Origin: Rubrivivax sp.
Lineage (GTDB): Bacteria; Pseudomonadota; Gammaproteobacteria; Burkholderiales; Burkholderiaceae_C
Reading direction: 5' to 3'
DNA: 64,000 bases
Assembly: GCA_027490215.1 (NCBI GenBank)
Contig: JAIXYO010000017.1
Location: 36,145-100,144 of the forward strand
Positions 52,374 to 60,378 of the stretch are shown here, in pieces. The notes under the pieces were generated by a model. It was not told the DNA's origin. It searched no databases and saw nothing but the letters and a program-made list of their open reading frames with translations. Position numbers and translations under genes: made by a program. Positions within the stretch are counted from its first letter, which is position 1, and each line of letters begins with the position of its first letter.

Positions 52374-53507
52374 TTGGCTGACCGGCCTTTCTCACGCGCA
52401 GCGCCGCTGCTGCTGTTGATCGGCGCTCTGGCCGCGGCGATCTTCGGGTGGGGCCGTTACGGCGCCTCCGAAGCGATCGCGGCGACAGGGCCTGCAGCGA
52501 ACGTCACCCCGCGCGCGGTGGTGGCTCGCGGCGATCTGGCCGCCGACGAGCGAAACAACATCGACGTCTTCAAGTCGGTGTCGCCGTCGGTGGTGCACAT
52601 CACCACGCTGGAGCGAGCGGCCAGCCTCTTCTCGACCGATGTGTCGCAGGTGCCACGTGGCACGGGCACCGGATTCATGTGGGACGAACGCGGCCACATC
52701 GTCACCAACTTTCACGTGATCCAGGGCGGCAATGGTGCGCGGGTCACGCTGTCCGACCAGAGCACCTACAGCGCGTCGCTGGTCGGCGTGTTTCCGGACC
52801 GCGACATCGCAGTGCTGCGCATCGATGCGCCCGCGGCGAAGCTGAAAGCGATCGCACTGGGCCAGAGCGGCAACTTGCAGGTCGGCCAGAAGGTGTTTGC
52901 CATCGGTAATCCATTCGGGCTGGACCAGACGCTGACCACCGGCATCGTCAGCGCGCTGAACCGCGAAATCGAGTCGGTGACGCGGCGCCCGATCCGCGGC
53001 GCGATCCAGACCGATGCGGCGATCAATCCTGGCAACTCAGGCGGCCCGCTGATCGATTCAGCCGGTCGGCTGATCGGCATCAACACCGCCATCTACAGCC
53101 CAAGCGGCACGAGCGCAGGCATCGGCTTCGCGATTCCGGTCGACGAGGTCAACCGCGTCGTGCCGCGGCTGATCCGCGACGGTCGCATCACGCGCCCGTC
53201 GCTGGGCATTTCCGCCGCGCCGCCCGAGTTCAACCGGGCGATGAAGCTCCCGCTCGGCATCGCCATCGTCGGAGTGGCACCCGGCAGCTCGGCCGAGGGC
53301 ATCGGCCTGCGGCCTTTCCGGCGCTCGGCCTCTGGCGGCGTGATCGGTGGCGATCTGATCGTCGCGGTCGACAAGGAGCCGGTCGCTGCGCTCGAATCGA
53401 TGCTTGAACAGTTCGAGCAGCGCCAACCCGGCGACACGGTGACCTTGACCGTGCTGCGTCAAGGCCTCAAGGTGGATCTGAAGGTGCGGCTCGGGCAGTC
53501 CGATTAG
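52374..53507 (+). CDS. HtrA/DegQ-type serine protease with PDZ domain
   Basis: This is a 377-residue trypsin-like protease. An N-terminal hydrophobic anchor or signal (AAPLLLLIGALAAAIFGWG) precedes the catalytic triad H114 (TNFHVIQGG), D144 (PDRDIAVLRID) and S222 (NPGNSGGPLID). A single C-terminal PDZ domain (about 290-375) contains GGVIGGDLIVAVDKEPVAAL. It should degrade or refold damaged periplasmic proteins. The start is uncertain: the TTG at 52374 has GAGG about 6 nt upstream and gives a normal signal sequence, while an in-frame ATG at 52233 would add 47 atypical residues. Confidence 0.88.
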   Translation: MADRPFSRAAPLLLLIGALAAAIFGWGRYGASEAIAATGPAANVTPRAVVARGDLAADERNNIDVFKSVSPSVVHITTLERAASLFSTDVSQVPRGTGTGFMWDERGHIVTNFHVIQGGNGARVTLSDQSTYSASLVGVFPDRDIAVLRIDAPAAKLKAIALGQSGNLQVGQKVFAIGNPFGLDQTLTTGIVSALNREIESVTRRPIRGAIQTDAAINPGNSGGPLIDSAGRLIGINTAIYSPSGTSAGIGFAIPVDEVNRVVPRLIRDGRITRPSLGISAAPPEFNRAMKLPLGIAIVGVAPGSSAEGIGLRPFRRSASGGVIGGDLIVAVDKEPVAALESMLEQFEQRQPGDTVTLTVLRQGLKVDLKVRLGQSD

Positions 53508-53577
53508 CGGGTGCTCGGCGGGCGAGCCATCGGGCAGGAATCGCAAGAATCGGAGTGCGTGGTCGTTCGCTGAGGTC

Positions 53578-53583
53578 TAGATT
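53578..53583 (+). promoter_or_regulatory. Candidate -10 box for a leaderless ada-alkB mRNA
   Basis: TAGATT lies exactly at -12 to -7 of the ada ATG at 53590, in the shared arrangement TCTAGA-N8-ATG also seen before flgA and the CHASE3 kinase. Only a weak purine run (GAGAA) directly abuts the ATG. No clear -35 or Ada box is identified. Confidence 0.35.
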
Positions 53584-53589
53584 CGAGAA

Positions 53590-54486
53590 ATGACATCCGA
53601 CCGACCGGCCCCAAAGGAGCCGCAGATGCCTGCCGATCACAGCCCGACACCCAAGGAGCCCCACGCCAACCTGGTGGCCGAGCTGTGTCGGCACATCGAG
53701 CGCGCCGGACCGCCACCCACGCTCGGCGAACTTGCCGCCAAGGCCGGGCTCAGCCAGTACCACCTGCACCGCGTCTTCAAGACGGTGACCGGGGTAACCC
53801 CAAACGACTATGCACGCTCGCACCGCGCCCAGCGCGTGCGCGACGCGCTGGCTGGCGCCGAATCGGTGACGCAAGCCATCTACGACGCGGGCTACGCCAC
53901 CAGCAGCCGTTTCTACGAGGAATCCGCCCAGGTGCTGGGCATGACGCCGACGGCTTACCGCGCAGGCGGTGCCTCCACCGAGATCCGCTTCGCCATCGGC
54001 CAGAGCTCGCTCGGCGCGATCCTGGTCGCGCAGACCGCACGCGGCGTATGCGCCATCCTGCTCGGCGACGACCCGGCGCTGCTGCTGCGCGATCTGCAGG
54101 ACCGGTTTCCAAAGGCCCATCTGATCGGCGGCGACGCCAGTTTCGAGCAGACGGTGGCGCGCGTCGTCGGCTTCATTGAAGCGCCAGGCATCGGCCTGTC
54201 ACTGCCGCTCGACTTGCGAGGAACGGCGTTTCAACTGCGGGTCTGGCAGGCCCTCCGCGAAATTCCCGCAGGCCAGACGGCCAGTTACAGCGATGTCGCC
54301 CAACGCATCGGCGCACCGAGTTCGGTGCGAGCCGTCGCACGCGCCTGCGCTGCCAACCCAGTGGCCGTGGCTGTCCCCTGCCACCGGGTTTTGCGGATCG
54401 ACGGCGGCATCTCAGGCTACCGCTGGGGTGTCGAACGCAAGCGTGCCCTGCTGTTGCGCGAGGCTGCGGCCGTGGCGGCCGGGTGA
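53590..54486 (+). CDS. ada: Ada-like AraC-type regulator / O6-methylguanine-DNA methyltransferase
   Basis: This is a 298-residue two-domain protein: AraC helix-turn-helix (about 28-125, LAAKAGLSQYHLHRVFKTVT) and a methyltransferase domain (about 130-292) with acceptor C264 in AVAVPCHRVLRIDGGISGYRW. It removes methyl groups from O6-methylguanine. The N-terminal zinc/phosphotriester domain of E. coli Ada, whose methylated Cys38 turns the protein into an activator, is missing. The regulatory trigger must therefore differ or be absent. It overlaps alkB by 4 nt, giving an alkylation-repair operon. Confidence 0.92.
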   Translation: MTSDRPAPKEPQMPADHSPTPKEPHANLVAELCRHIERAGPPPTLGELAAKAGLSQYHLHRVFKTVTGVTPNDYARSHRAQRVRDALAGAESVTQAIYDAGYATSSRFYEESAQVLGMTPTAYRAGGASTEIRFAIGQSSLGAILVAQTARGVCAILLGDDPALLLRDLQDRFPKAHLIGGDASFEQTVARVVGFIEAPGIGLSLPLDLRGTAFQLRVWQALREIPAGQTASYSDVAQRIGAPSSVRAVARACAANPVAVAVPCHRVLRIDGGISGYRWGVERKRALLLREAAAVAAG

Positions 54487-55160
54487 CGCTGGTGCGCGCT
54501 GGGACTGAAATCAATCTGGCGCTCTTCGACGAGCCCGACGAGGTGCCCCGCGTCGAAGTGCTGGCGCCTGGCGCCATCGTGTGGCGAGGCGGTGCACGCA
54601 AGTTCGATGAAGCATTGCTTGCGGCCGTCACCGAAGTCACTGCGCAAGCTCCTTGGCGGCACCTCATCACGCCGGGTGGCTTTCGGATGTCGGTCTCGAT
54701 GACCAGCTGTGGCGATGCCGGCTGGGTCAGCGACCGCCGCGGCTACCGCTATGACGCGATCGATCCCGACAGCGGGAAGCCGTGGCCGGCAATGCCCAAT
54801 CTGTTTGGCGAGTTGGCTGCCATCGCGGCGGAACAGGCGGGCTTCTCGGGCTTCGACCCCGACGTCTGCCTGATCAACCGCTATGTGCCCGGCGCCCGGC
54901 TGACGCTGCACCAGGACCGTGATGAGCGCGACGGGCGTGCGCCGATCGTGTCGGTCTCACTCGGCCTGCCCGCGGTGTTCCAGTTCGGCGGGCCCAAGCG
55001 CAGCGACCCGACACGGCGTGTCCCGCTGGGGCACGGTGATGTGGTGGTCTGGGGCGGCCCGGCTCGGTTCTTCCACCACGGCGTGCTGCCCCTGAAGCCC
55101 GGCTGTCATCCGCTGACCGGCGAGCAGCGCATCAACCTGACCTTCCGGCGGGCGCGCTGA
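54483..55160 (+). CDS. alkB: AlkB, Fe(II)/2-oxoglutarate DNA-repair dioxygenase
   Basis: This is a 225-residue dioxygenase that demethylates 1-methyladenine and 3-methylcytosine. The iron ligands are the HxD in TLHQDRDE and the distal histidine in RFFHHGVLPL. The 2-oxoglutarate arginines are in RINLTFRRAR. GGFRMSVSMTSCGDAGWVSD is the nucleotide-recognition lid. The GTG start overlaps the ada stop as GTGA. It is convergent with hldA, 15 bp away. Confidence 0.95.
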   Translation: MTLVRAGTEINLALFDEPDEVPRVEVLAPGAIVWRGGARKFDEALLAAVTEVTAQAPWRHLITPGGFRMSVSMTSCGDAGWVSDRRGYRYDAIDPDSGKPWPAMPNLFGELAAIAAEQAGFSGFDPDVCLINRYVPGARLTLHQDRDERDGRAPIVSVSLGLPAVFQFGGPKRSDPTRRVPLGHGDVVVWGGPARFFHHGVLPLKPGCHPLTGEQRINLTFRRAR

Positions 55161-55175
55161 GCTGCACCCCTGCGT

Positions 55176-56105
55176 TCAGCCGAACAGCTCGGCGTAGCTG
55201 ACGCTGGCGGTGCCGAACTTGCCGACGACCAGGCCGCCGGCGCGGTTGGCATGCGGCATGGCCTCGCGTGCACTGAGGCCAGCGGCCAGAAGCACGGCCA
55301 TCGTCGCGATCACGGTATCTCCGGCACCGGTGACATCGAACACCTCGCGCGTTTGCGCCTGCTGGTGCACGGCGCCATGCTCATCGAACAGGCTCATGCC
55401 ATCTTCCGACCGGGTCAGCAGCAGCGAGCCCACGCGCAGCTGGGCACGCAAGGCCTGGGCGCGCTCGGCCAGTTCAGCGTCGCTGCGCCAGGCACCGACC
55501 ACCTGCGCGAGTTCACCACGGTTCGGCGTGATCACGGTGGCACCGGTGTAGCGCGAGTAGTCACTGCCCTTCGGGTCGACCAGCACCGGCTTGCCGGCCG
55601 CGCGCGCCAGATCGATCATCTGCACGATGTGCGTCAGACCGCCCTTGCCGTAATCGGAAAACAGCACCGCATCGTGCTGCGGCAGTTCGCGCGCGAAGGC
55701 GTCGAGCGCCTGGGTCAGCACCTCGTGGTCGGGCTCGTTCTCGAAATCGATGCGCAACAGTTGCTGCGAGCGCCCGATGACGCGCAGCTTCACGATGGTG
55801 CGCAGACCCTCGTCTTCCCCGAGGCAGGCCTCGATGCCTTGCTGCTCCAGCAGTGCACGCAAGCGCTTGGCGGCCTCGTCGATACCGACTACCGTCAGCA
55901 GCGTCACGCGCGCGCCCAGCGTCTTGACGTTCAGGGCCACATTGGCGGCGCCGCCGAGCCGCTCTTCCTCACGCGTGACACGGACCACCGGCACTGGCGC
56001 CTCAGGCGAGATGCGCTCGACCGCGCCGTGCCAGTAGCGATCGAGCATCACGTCGCCGACGACCAGCACGCGGCGCTGGGCGAGTTCCTCGTGGGTTGGA
56101 ATCAC
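55176..56105 (-). CDS. hldA: HldA/RfaE1, D-glycero-beta-D-manno-heptose-7-phosphate kinase
   Basis: This is a 309-residue PfkB-family sugar kinase corresponding to domain I of HldE. It opens RVLVVGDVMLDRYWHGAVER with EERLGGAANVALNVKTLGA, and the catalytic aspartate lies in DVTGAGDTVIATMAVLL. There is no cytidylyltransferase domain, as expected for organisms with separate hldA and hldC. It makes the heptose bisphosphate for the lipopolysaccharide inner core. The GTG at 56105 is chosen (GGGAG about 8 nt upstream). The frame's first possible start (TTG, 56138) has no ribosome site. Confidence 0.92.
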   Translation of the reverse strand: MIPTHEELAQRRVLVVGDVMLDRYWHGAVERISPEAPVPVVRVTREEERLGGAANVALNVKTLGARVTLLTVVGIDEAAKRLRALLEQQGIEACLGEDEGLRTIVKLRVIGRSQQLLRIDFENEPDHEVLTQALDAFARELPQHDAVLFSDYGKGGLTHIVQMIDLARAAGKPVLVDPKGSDYSRYTGATVITPNRGELAQVVGAWRSDAELAERAQALRAQLRVGSLLLTRSEDGMSLFDEHGAVHQQAQTREVFDVTGAGDTVIATMAVLLAAGLSAREAMPHANRAGGLVVGKFGTASVSYAELFG

Positions 56106-56438
56106 GATGGGGCTCCCGGGTAGAAACAGCGGGCGCAAGCGTGCAGGTTCATGGTGTGCAGGGGCATCGATCAGGCCCGGGTTATATCAAGTGCCATCGT
56201 CAGTCGATCGCTAACGAGCAATGCAACCGATGCCCTCGGCCTTTCCTACCTCAGAGGGAGGCACCGTGCGACACGGATTCAACGCCCTTTCAGAGCAGCA
56301 CATCGCGCCCGCCCCCGCCCGAGGGCCCTCCCGGAGGGGACAGCCAAACGCAACTGCAATCTCCAGAATTTCTCACAGGTCGAGAGCCTTCAACCACTCG
56401 ACCGAACACACCTCAACATTCACTTTCTGGAGATCACC
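56106..56438. other. 333-bp divergent region between hldA and the ComEA-like gene
   Basis: No gene is seen. On the minus strand TGATATAAC (56181-56188) resembles an extended -10 and could drive hldA. Before the ComEA-like gene, GGTCGAG (56378-56384) and CTCGACC (56397-56403) are exact complements and could form a 7-bp stem in the leader, 36 nt before the ATG. Confidence 0.4.
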
Positions 56439-56771
56439 ATGATCCGTACCCTGATCGCTCTGCTGCTGGCCACCACCGCCTTCGCCTCCCAAGCCGCCGT
56501 CGAACTCAACAAGGCCTCGCAAGCCGAACTCGAAACCGTCAAGGGCATCGGCCCGAGCATGTCGACGAAGATCCTTGACGAGCGCAAGAACGGCGCGTTC
56601 AAGGACTGGTCTGACGTCGTGAGCCGCGTCAAAGGCGTCGGCCCCGGCAACGCCTCGAAGTTCTCGTCCGACGGACTGACCGTCAACGGCGCCGAGTTCA
56701 AGCCCGAACTGGTCGCATCGAACAAGCCGGCCCCCAAAGCCGACAAGAAGGAAGCAGCCCCAAAGAAGTAA
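56439..56771 (+). CDS. ComEA-like helix-hairpin-helix protein, exported
   Basis: This is a 110-residue protein. The signal peptide MIRTLIALLLATTAFASQAA precedes a ComEA-type helix-hairpin-helix domain: VELNKASQAELETVKGIGPS, then TKILDERKNGAFKDWSDVVS and VKGVGPGNASKFSSDGLTV. A lysine- and alanine-rich tail follows. Such periplasmic proteins bind DNA without sequence preference, and in naturally competent bacteria ComEA pulls DNA into the periplasm. No other competence genes are nearby. GGAG lies about 8 nt before the ATG, and a terminator follows. Confidence 0.9.
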   Translation: MIRTLIALLLATTAFASQAAVELNKASQAELETVKGIGPSMSTKILDERKNGAFKDWSDVVSRVKGVGPGNASKFSSDGLTVNGAEFKPELVASNKPAPKADKKEAAPKK

Positions 56772-56790
56772 ACCCAAGACACCCGTACCG

Positions 56791-56815
56791 AGCCCCGCCA
56801 TGGCGGGGCTTTTTT
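56791..56815 (+). terminator. Rho-independent terminator after the ComEA-like gene
   Basis: AGCCCCGC and GCGGGGCT pair around CATG and are followed by six Ts. It lies 20 bp after the stop codon. Confidence 0.93.
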
Positions 56816-56857
56816 CTGCTCACGGAAAATCGAGCTCGTCAGCCCTCACCCGCACCT

Positions 56858-57253
56858 ATGTCCACACATCCCAAGCCCGAATGCCCTTGTGGCGCCGCCC
56901 TGCCCTATGCCGATTGCTGCGGTCGCTTTCATGCGGGTGCACAGCATCTGATGGCGCCGACCGCCGAAGCATTGATGCGATCGCGATACAGCGCCTACAC
57001 CCTGCAGCTCGACGACTACCTGCTCGCCACCTGGCACCCGAGCACCCGACCCACCACGCCTTTTCACCACGAACCCGGGCTGCGCTGGCTGGGGCTGCAG
57101 GTGCTCAGCCATGAACAGACGGACACCGATCACGCGCGAGTCGAGTTCGTCGCCCGCAGCAAACTGGGTGGCCGCGCACACCGCTTGCGCGAACGCAGTC
57201 GCTTCGTTCGCGAGGGCGGCCGCTGGCTGTATCTGGATGGGGTCACTGGCTGA
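56858..57253 (+). CDS. YchJ-like (UPF0225) SEC-C motif protein
   Basis: This is a 131-residue protein with an N-terminal cysteine cluster (CPCGAALPYADCCGRFHAG), then TAEALMRSRYSAYTLQLDDY and YLLATWHPSTRP, and the C-terminal WLYLDG, all typical of the YchJ/UPF0225 family with an NTF2-like core. The cysteines probably bind zinc. Function unknown. No clear ribosome site precedes the ATG at 56858. It ends 40 bp before tRNA-Ala. Confidence 0.9.
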   Translation: MSTHPKPECPCGAALPYADCCGRFHAGAQHLMAPTAEALMRSRYSAYTLQLDDYLLATWHPSTRPTTPFHHEPGLRWLGLQVLSHEQTDTDHARVEFVARSKLGGRAHRLRERSRFVREGGRWLYLDGVTG

Positions 57254-57293
57254 GCGCACTCCCCACCGCGTGCGCTAGACTTCCGGGGCGTTT

Positions 57294-57369
<76 letters not shown>

Positions 57370-57762
57370 TCCACACATTCCAAGAGGCCCCGCGAAGTCC
57401 TCGTAAGTCTTAAAAGCCCTTGAGAATCAACGCTCCAGGGCTTTTTTCTTTTCCTTACGCTCCCACGCAGTCCCAGGAAATCCGAGATCACATTGCAGTA
57501 ACTTGCGCAGTAACCGCAGGATTTCGTCGGCTCACGCGACGGAGTTACTGAATGGCAGCCAAGACACTGAGCCTCGGGACCTATGCCACCACGAGCAGCG
57601 CGGTCAGCTTCGGCCTGATGCACGCCTCGTTCGCTCCCACGTCGGCGAGCCACACCGCGTGCGGTTGCTGGTCAAGCAAAGCCGAGCCAGGGCCATATGC
57701 GAACGGGATCTCGCCGGGCCTGAGAACACGCATCACTGTGCTGTCGGCAATCGGCGGCGCTT
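57370..57762. other. 393-bp region after tRNA-Ala, with weak small ORFs
   Basis: After the tRNA terminator, the rest contains no gene I can name. One plus-strand ORF (57552-57800, 82 residues, MAAKTLSLGTYATTSSAVS...) has GGAG about 7 nt upstream and GC-rich third codon positions, but it runs 38 bp into the convergent fic gene and matches no family I know. A minus-strand ORF (57581-57733, 50 residues, starting MRVLRPGEIPFAYGPG) directly follows fic and also looks protein-like. Either could be a gene remnant from an insertion at the tRNA. Confidence 0.3.
57412..57447 (+). terminator. Rho-independent terminator after tRNA-Ala
   Basis: AAAAGCCCT and AGGGCTTTT form a 9-bp stem with a 16-nt loop and end in six Ts. 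It is 42 bp downstream of the tRNA 3' end. Confidence 0.8.
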
Positions 57763-58893
57763 TCAGGCGTAGGGCTGGAACTGGTTGTTGTCGCGGCTGA
57801 GCAGTTGCATCAGCTTGGGATGGATGAAGAGCTTCTCTTTGCCGAACGGCATTTCGCGCAGCACGCCCAGGGCGGCCAGATCATGCAGGTAGCGGGATGC
57901 CGCCTGGCGCTGGGCGATGCCCTTGTCCACCAGGTTACCGATGCGGCAATACGGCTGCTCGAAGATCACGTCCACCAGTTCGCGCGTGTAGATCTTGGGC
58001 AGCCGCTCGCGCACGTGCTCGGTGGTGTGTTCGGCCAGTTTGCGGATGGCGGCGATCTTGCCGGTGGTCCACTTCGAAGTTTCGGCCACGGCCTGAAGCA
58101 TGAACTGCAACCAGGGCTCCCATGCCTGGTCTCGGGTCACCCCCAGCAGCAGCCCGTAGTAGTCGGCCTTGTGCGCGATGACGTGGCGGCTCAGGTACAG
58201 GATGGGCAGATTCAGCAACTCTTCCTGGATCAGGTAGAGGATGTTGATGACGCGGCCGGTGCGCCCGTTGCCATCGGTGAAGGGGTGGATGGCTTCGAAC
58301 TGGTAGTGGCCCACAGCCATGCGGATCAGCGGGTCCAGATCGGTCTGGTTGTGCAGAAAGCGCTCCCAGTTGGCCAGCATGTCGCGCAGGCGCGCTTCGC
58401 CTTCGGGCGGGGTGTAGATCACCTCACCGGTGCGGTCATTGATGAGCTGCGTGCCCGGCGTGCGCCGGATGTCCATGTCCACGCCCTTCAGCGTGCGGCA
58501 CACATCCACGGCGGTCGCGGTGCACAGCGATCGGTCTTTCAGTGACTGGTAGCCGCGCTGCAAGGCAGTGCGGTAGCGCAACGCCTCCTTGGTGGCCGGG
58601 TCGGCGTTGTCTTGACCCTGCGCGGGGCTTTGGGCGTATTGGAAGAGCTGGTCGGTGGTGGTGACGATGTTCTCGATCTCCGAGCTGTCCTTGGCTTCCA
58701 GCAGCGGGATGGTGTTGATGAGCATCGCCTGGTTGGGGATCAGCTCGGCGGCTTGCTTCAACTCGGCCAGGGCGGCGCGTGCCTCGATGCAGGCCTTGAG
58801 CACGGCGCGGCTTTCCAGCTCGCGTGCGGGGGGCAACGTGGGCAACTGGTTGTGCGGCAGCTCAGGGCGCCACGGGAAATCAGTGTTCGTCAT
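57763..58893 (-). CDS. Class II Fic protein (AMP-transferase) with self-inhibitory helix
   Basis: This is a 376-residue protein. The Fic core holds the full active-site motif [12 protein letters not shown] (catalytic H203). An inhibitory motif S70-S-E-I-E74-N75, matching (S/T)xxxE(G/N), lies N-terminal to the core, which defines class II (intramolecular inhibition, as in Shewanella oneidensis SoFic). The C-terminal 80 residues (about 295-370: [20 protein letters not shown], then [10 protein letters not shown]) look like a winged helix. The likely reaction is transfer of AMP to a Ser/Thr/Tyr of a target protein. The promoter region carries striking palindromes. Targets unknown. Confidence 0.93.
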   Translation of the reverse strand: MTNTDFPWRPELPHNQLPTLPPARELESRAVLKACIEARAALAELKQAAELIPNQAMLINTIPLLEAKDSSEIENIVTTTDQLFQYAQSPAQGQDNADPATKEALRYRTALQRGYQSLKDRSLCTATAVDVCRTLKGVDMDIRRTPGTQLINDRTGEVIYTPPEGEARLRDMLANWERFLHNQTDLDPLIRMAVGHYQFEAIHPFTDGNGRTGRVINILYLIQEELLNLPILYLSRHVIAHKADYYGLLLGVTRDQAWEPWLQFMLQAVAETSKWTTGKIAAIRKLAEHTTEHVRERLPKIYTRELVDVIFEQPYCRIGNLVDKGIAQRQAASRYLHDLAALGVLREMPFGKEKLFIHPKLMQLLSRDNNQFQPYA

Positions 58894-58926
58894 GATGCAA
58901 AAAATCTACTTTGGCAACATGTTGTC

Positions 58927-58955
58927 ACCTTATGTCGCCGCGGGCGACACGTCAA
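58927..58955 (-). promoter_or_regulatory. fic promoter with palindromic operator filling its spacer
   Basis: Read on the minus strand: -35 TTGACG (58955-58950), a 17-nt spacer (58949-58933) and -10 TAAGGT (58932-58927), 34 bp before the fic ATG. The whole spacer is one inverted repeat: TGTCGCC, three bases, GGCGACA. A protein bound there would block RNA polymerase. A further palindrome CAACATGTTG lies at 58915-58924, between the -10 and the gene. Confidence 0.7.
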
Positions 58956-58960
58956 CCAAA

Positions 58961-58991
58961 CATGTCGATGTTTTTAACTTTTATCGACATG
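58961..58991. repeat. 9-bp perfect inverted repeat upstream of the fic promoter
   Basis: CATGTCGAT (58961-58969) and ATCGACATG (58983-58991) are exact complements separated by a 13-nt A/T-rich spacer. They carry the same TGTCG/CGACA core as the palindrome inside the fic promoter 11 bp away, so the region holds four half-sites in two pairs. Likely operator DNA for one dimeric or tetrameric repressor. Confidence 0.75.
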
Positions 58992-59056
58992 ATTTGACGT
59001 GCCCCCTTCCAGCCATACCAACCTGAAGTAGCAGGTGCACGCCTGCCCCTGTCAGC

Positions 59057-60358
59057 TCACCGCTCCCGAATCGCCTCGTCCACCACCCTGATCAGCGGGT
59101 ACAAAAAGTACGACAGCACCGTTCGCTGCCCCACGACGATCTCGGCCGTGGCGGTCATGCCGGGCAGCAGCTCCGTCGCAGTCTTGGCCTGGGTGAATTC
59201 CGGCGAGTCCATCGCCACGATCACGCGGTACGACACCGGCGGCTTTGACGGGTCGTTGGCGGGCTGGGTGAACGCATCGCCACTGATCGTGACCACCTTG
59301 CCCTTGAGCACGCCGTAGCGCTGGAACGGGAACGCATCGATCTTCAAGCGCACGTCGTCCTTCAGCCGGATTTCGCCCACATCGACCGCGGCCACATCCA
59401 CCTCGGCCAGCAACTTGCCGCCCAGCGGGACCAGCAGCGCAAAGATCTCGTTCGGACTCAGCACGCTGCCTGCTGCGGTCTGCCGCACCTCGAGCACCAC
59501 CGCGTCTTGCGGGGCCGTCAGCGTGACCAGCTCGGACCGGCGCTGCGCCTTGAGCAACTGCTCGCCCGCTTCGCCACTGTCGCGAGAGACCTGGGCGAGT
59601 TCCTCGCGCACCTTCTGCCGCGACTCGGCCACGAAAGCCGCGCGTTCGGCCTTGGCCATGCTGGCGTCGCGTTCGACTTCCAGTTGATTGTTCGCAGCGA
59701 CGGTCAGTTCGCGCTTGGCGTCGAGCCGGCGGTCGCGCGCTTGCAGCATGCTGGCACGCGCACCGAAGCCGTCATTGACCAACCGCTCGTACATGTCTTC
59801 GACCTCTTGCAACGCACGCACCCGCTCGGTCAGCACCTTCTGGTCGGCCAGGGCCGATTCACGCTCCACCGCCAGCCGGGCGATGCGCTCGTCGAGCTGC
59901 TTCAATCGCGCCGCATAGGCCGCCTGCCGGTCCACCAGCACGGCGCGCTGCTCATCAACCTGCCCCAGCGCACTGTTCTTGCCGCCACGGGCCTCGCCGG
60001 CCTGCTCGCGCAGGCGCTCCACCTGAGCGCGCAGCGACAGCTCACGCACCGACAGCTGCGACAAGTCAGCCCCCGCGAAGGTCGGATCCAGCGTGGCAAT
60101 GACCTGCCCCTTGCGCACGATCTGACCGGCCTGCACAACCACCTCGCGCAGCACGCCCGACTCCAGCGGCCGCAGCACGATGTTCTGCGACGGGTTGATC
60201 AGCCGGCCGCGCGCACCCACGCGCACATCGATCTGCGCCCACCACGACCACAGCACCGCCACCACCATCAGGCCGACGATCAGGTAGATGGCCACGCTCG
60301 CCGCTCTGGCACCGGGCGGGCGCGCAGGCATGTGGCTTGACGGAAAGGATGCAGACAT
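59057..60358 (-). CDS. HlyD-family periplasmic adaptor of a type I secretion system
   Basis: This is a 433-residue membrane-fusion protein. One N-terminal membrane helix (VAIYLIVGLMVVAVLWSWWA) is followed by the lipoyl half-motif (VGARGRLINPSQNIVLRPLE then SGVLREVVVQAGQIVRKGQV), a long periplasmic coiled coil (about 110-290, rich in E, R, A and Q) and the second beta-barrel part (VTLTAPQDAVVLEVRQTAAG; LLPGMTATAEIVVGQRTVLS). It bridges the ABC exporter to an outer-membrane TolC. The ATG at 60358 lies just after the exporter stop; an in-frame ATG at 60406 would overlap it. No tolC-like gene is in the window. Confidence 0.92.
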   Translation of the reverse strand: MSASFPSSHMPARPPGARAASVAIYLIVGLMVVAVLWSWWAQIDVRVGARGRLINPSQNIVLRPLESGVLREVVVQAGQIVRKGQVIATLDPTFAGADLSQLSVRELSLRAQVERLREQAGEARGGKNSALGQVDEQRAVLVDRQAAYAARLKQLDERIARLAVERESALADQKVLTERVRALQEVEDMYERLVNDGFGARASMLQARDRRLDAKRELTVAANNQLEVERDASMAKAERAAFVAESRQKVREELAQVSRDSGEAGEQLLKAQRRSELVTLTAPQDAVVLEVRQTAAGSVLSPNEIFALLVPLGGKLLAEVDVAAVDVGEIRLKDDVRLKIDAFPFQRYGVLKGKVVTISGDAFTQPANDPSKPPVSYRVIVAMDSPEFTQAKTATELLPGMTATAEIVVGQRTVLSYFLYPLIRVVDEAIRER

Positions 60359-60378
60359 GGGTGTGGCGGTTCGGCTGA

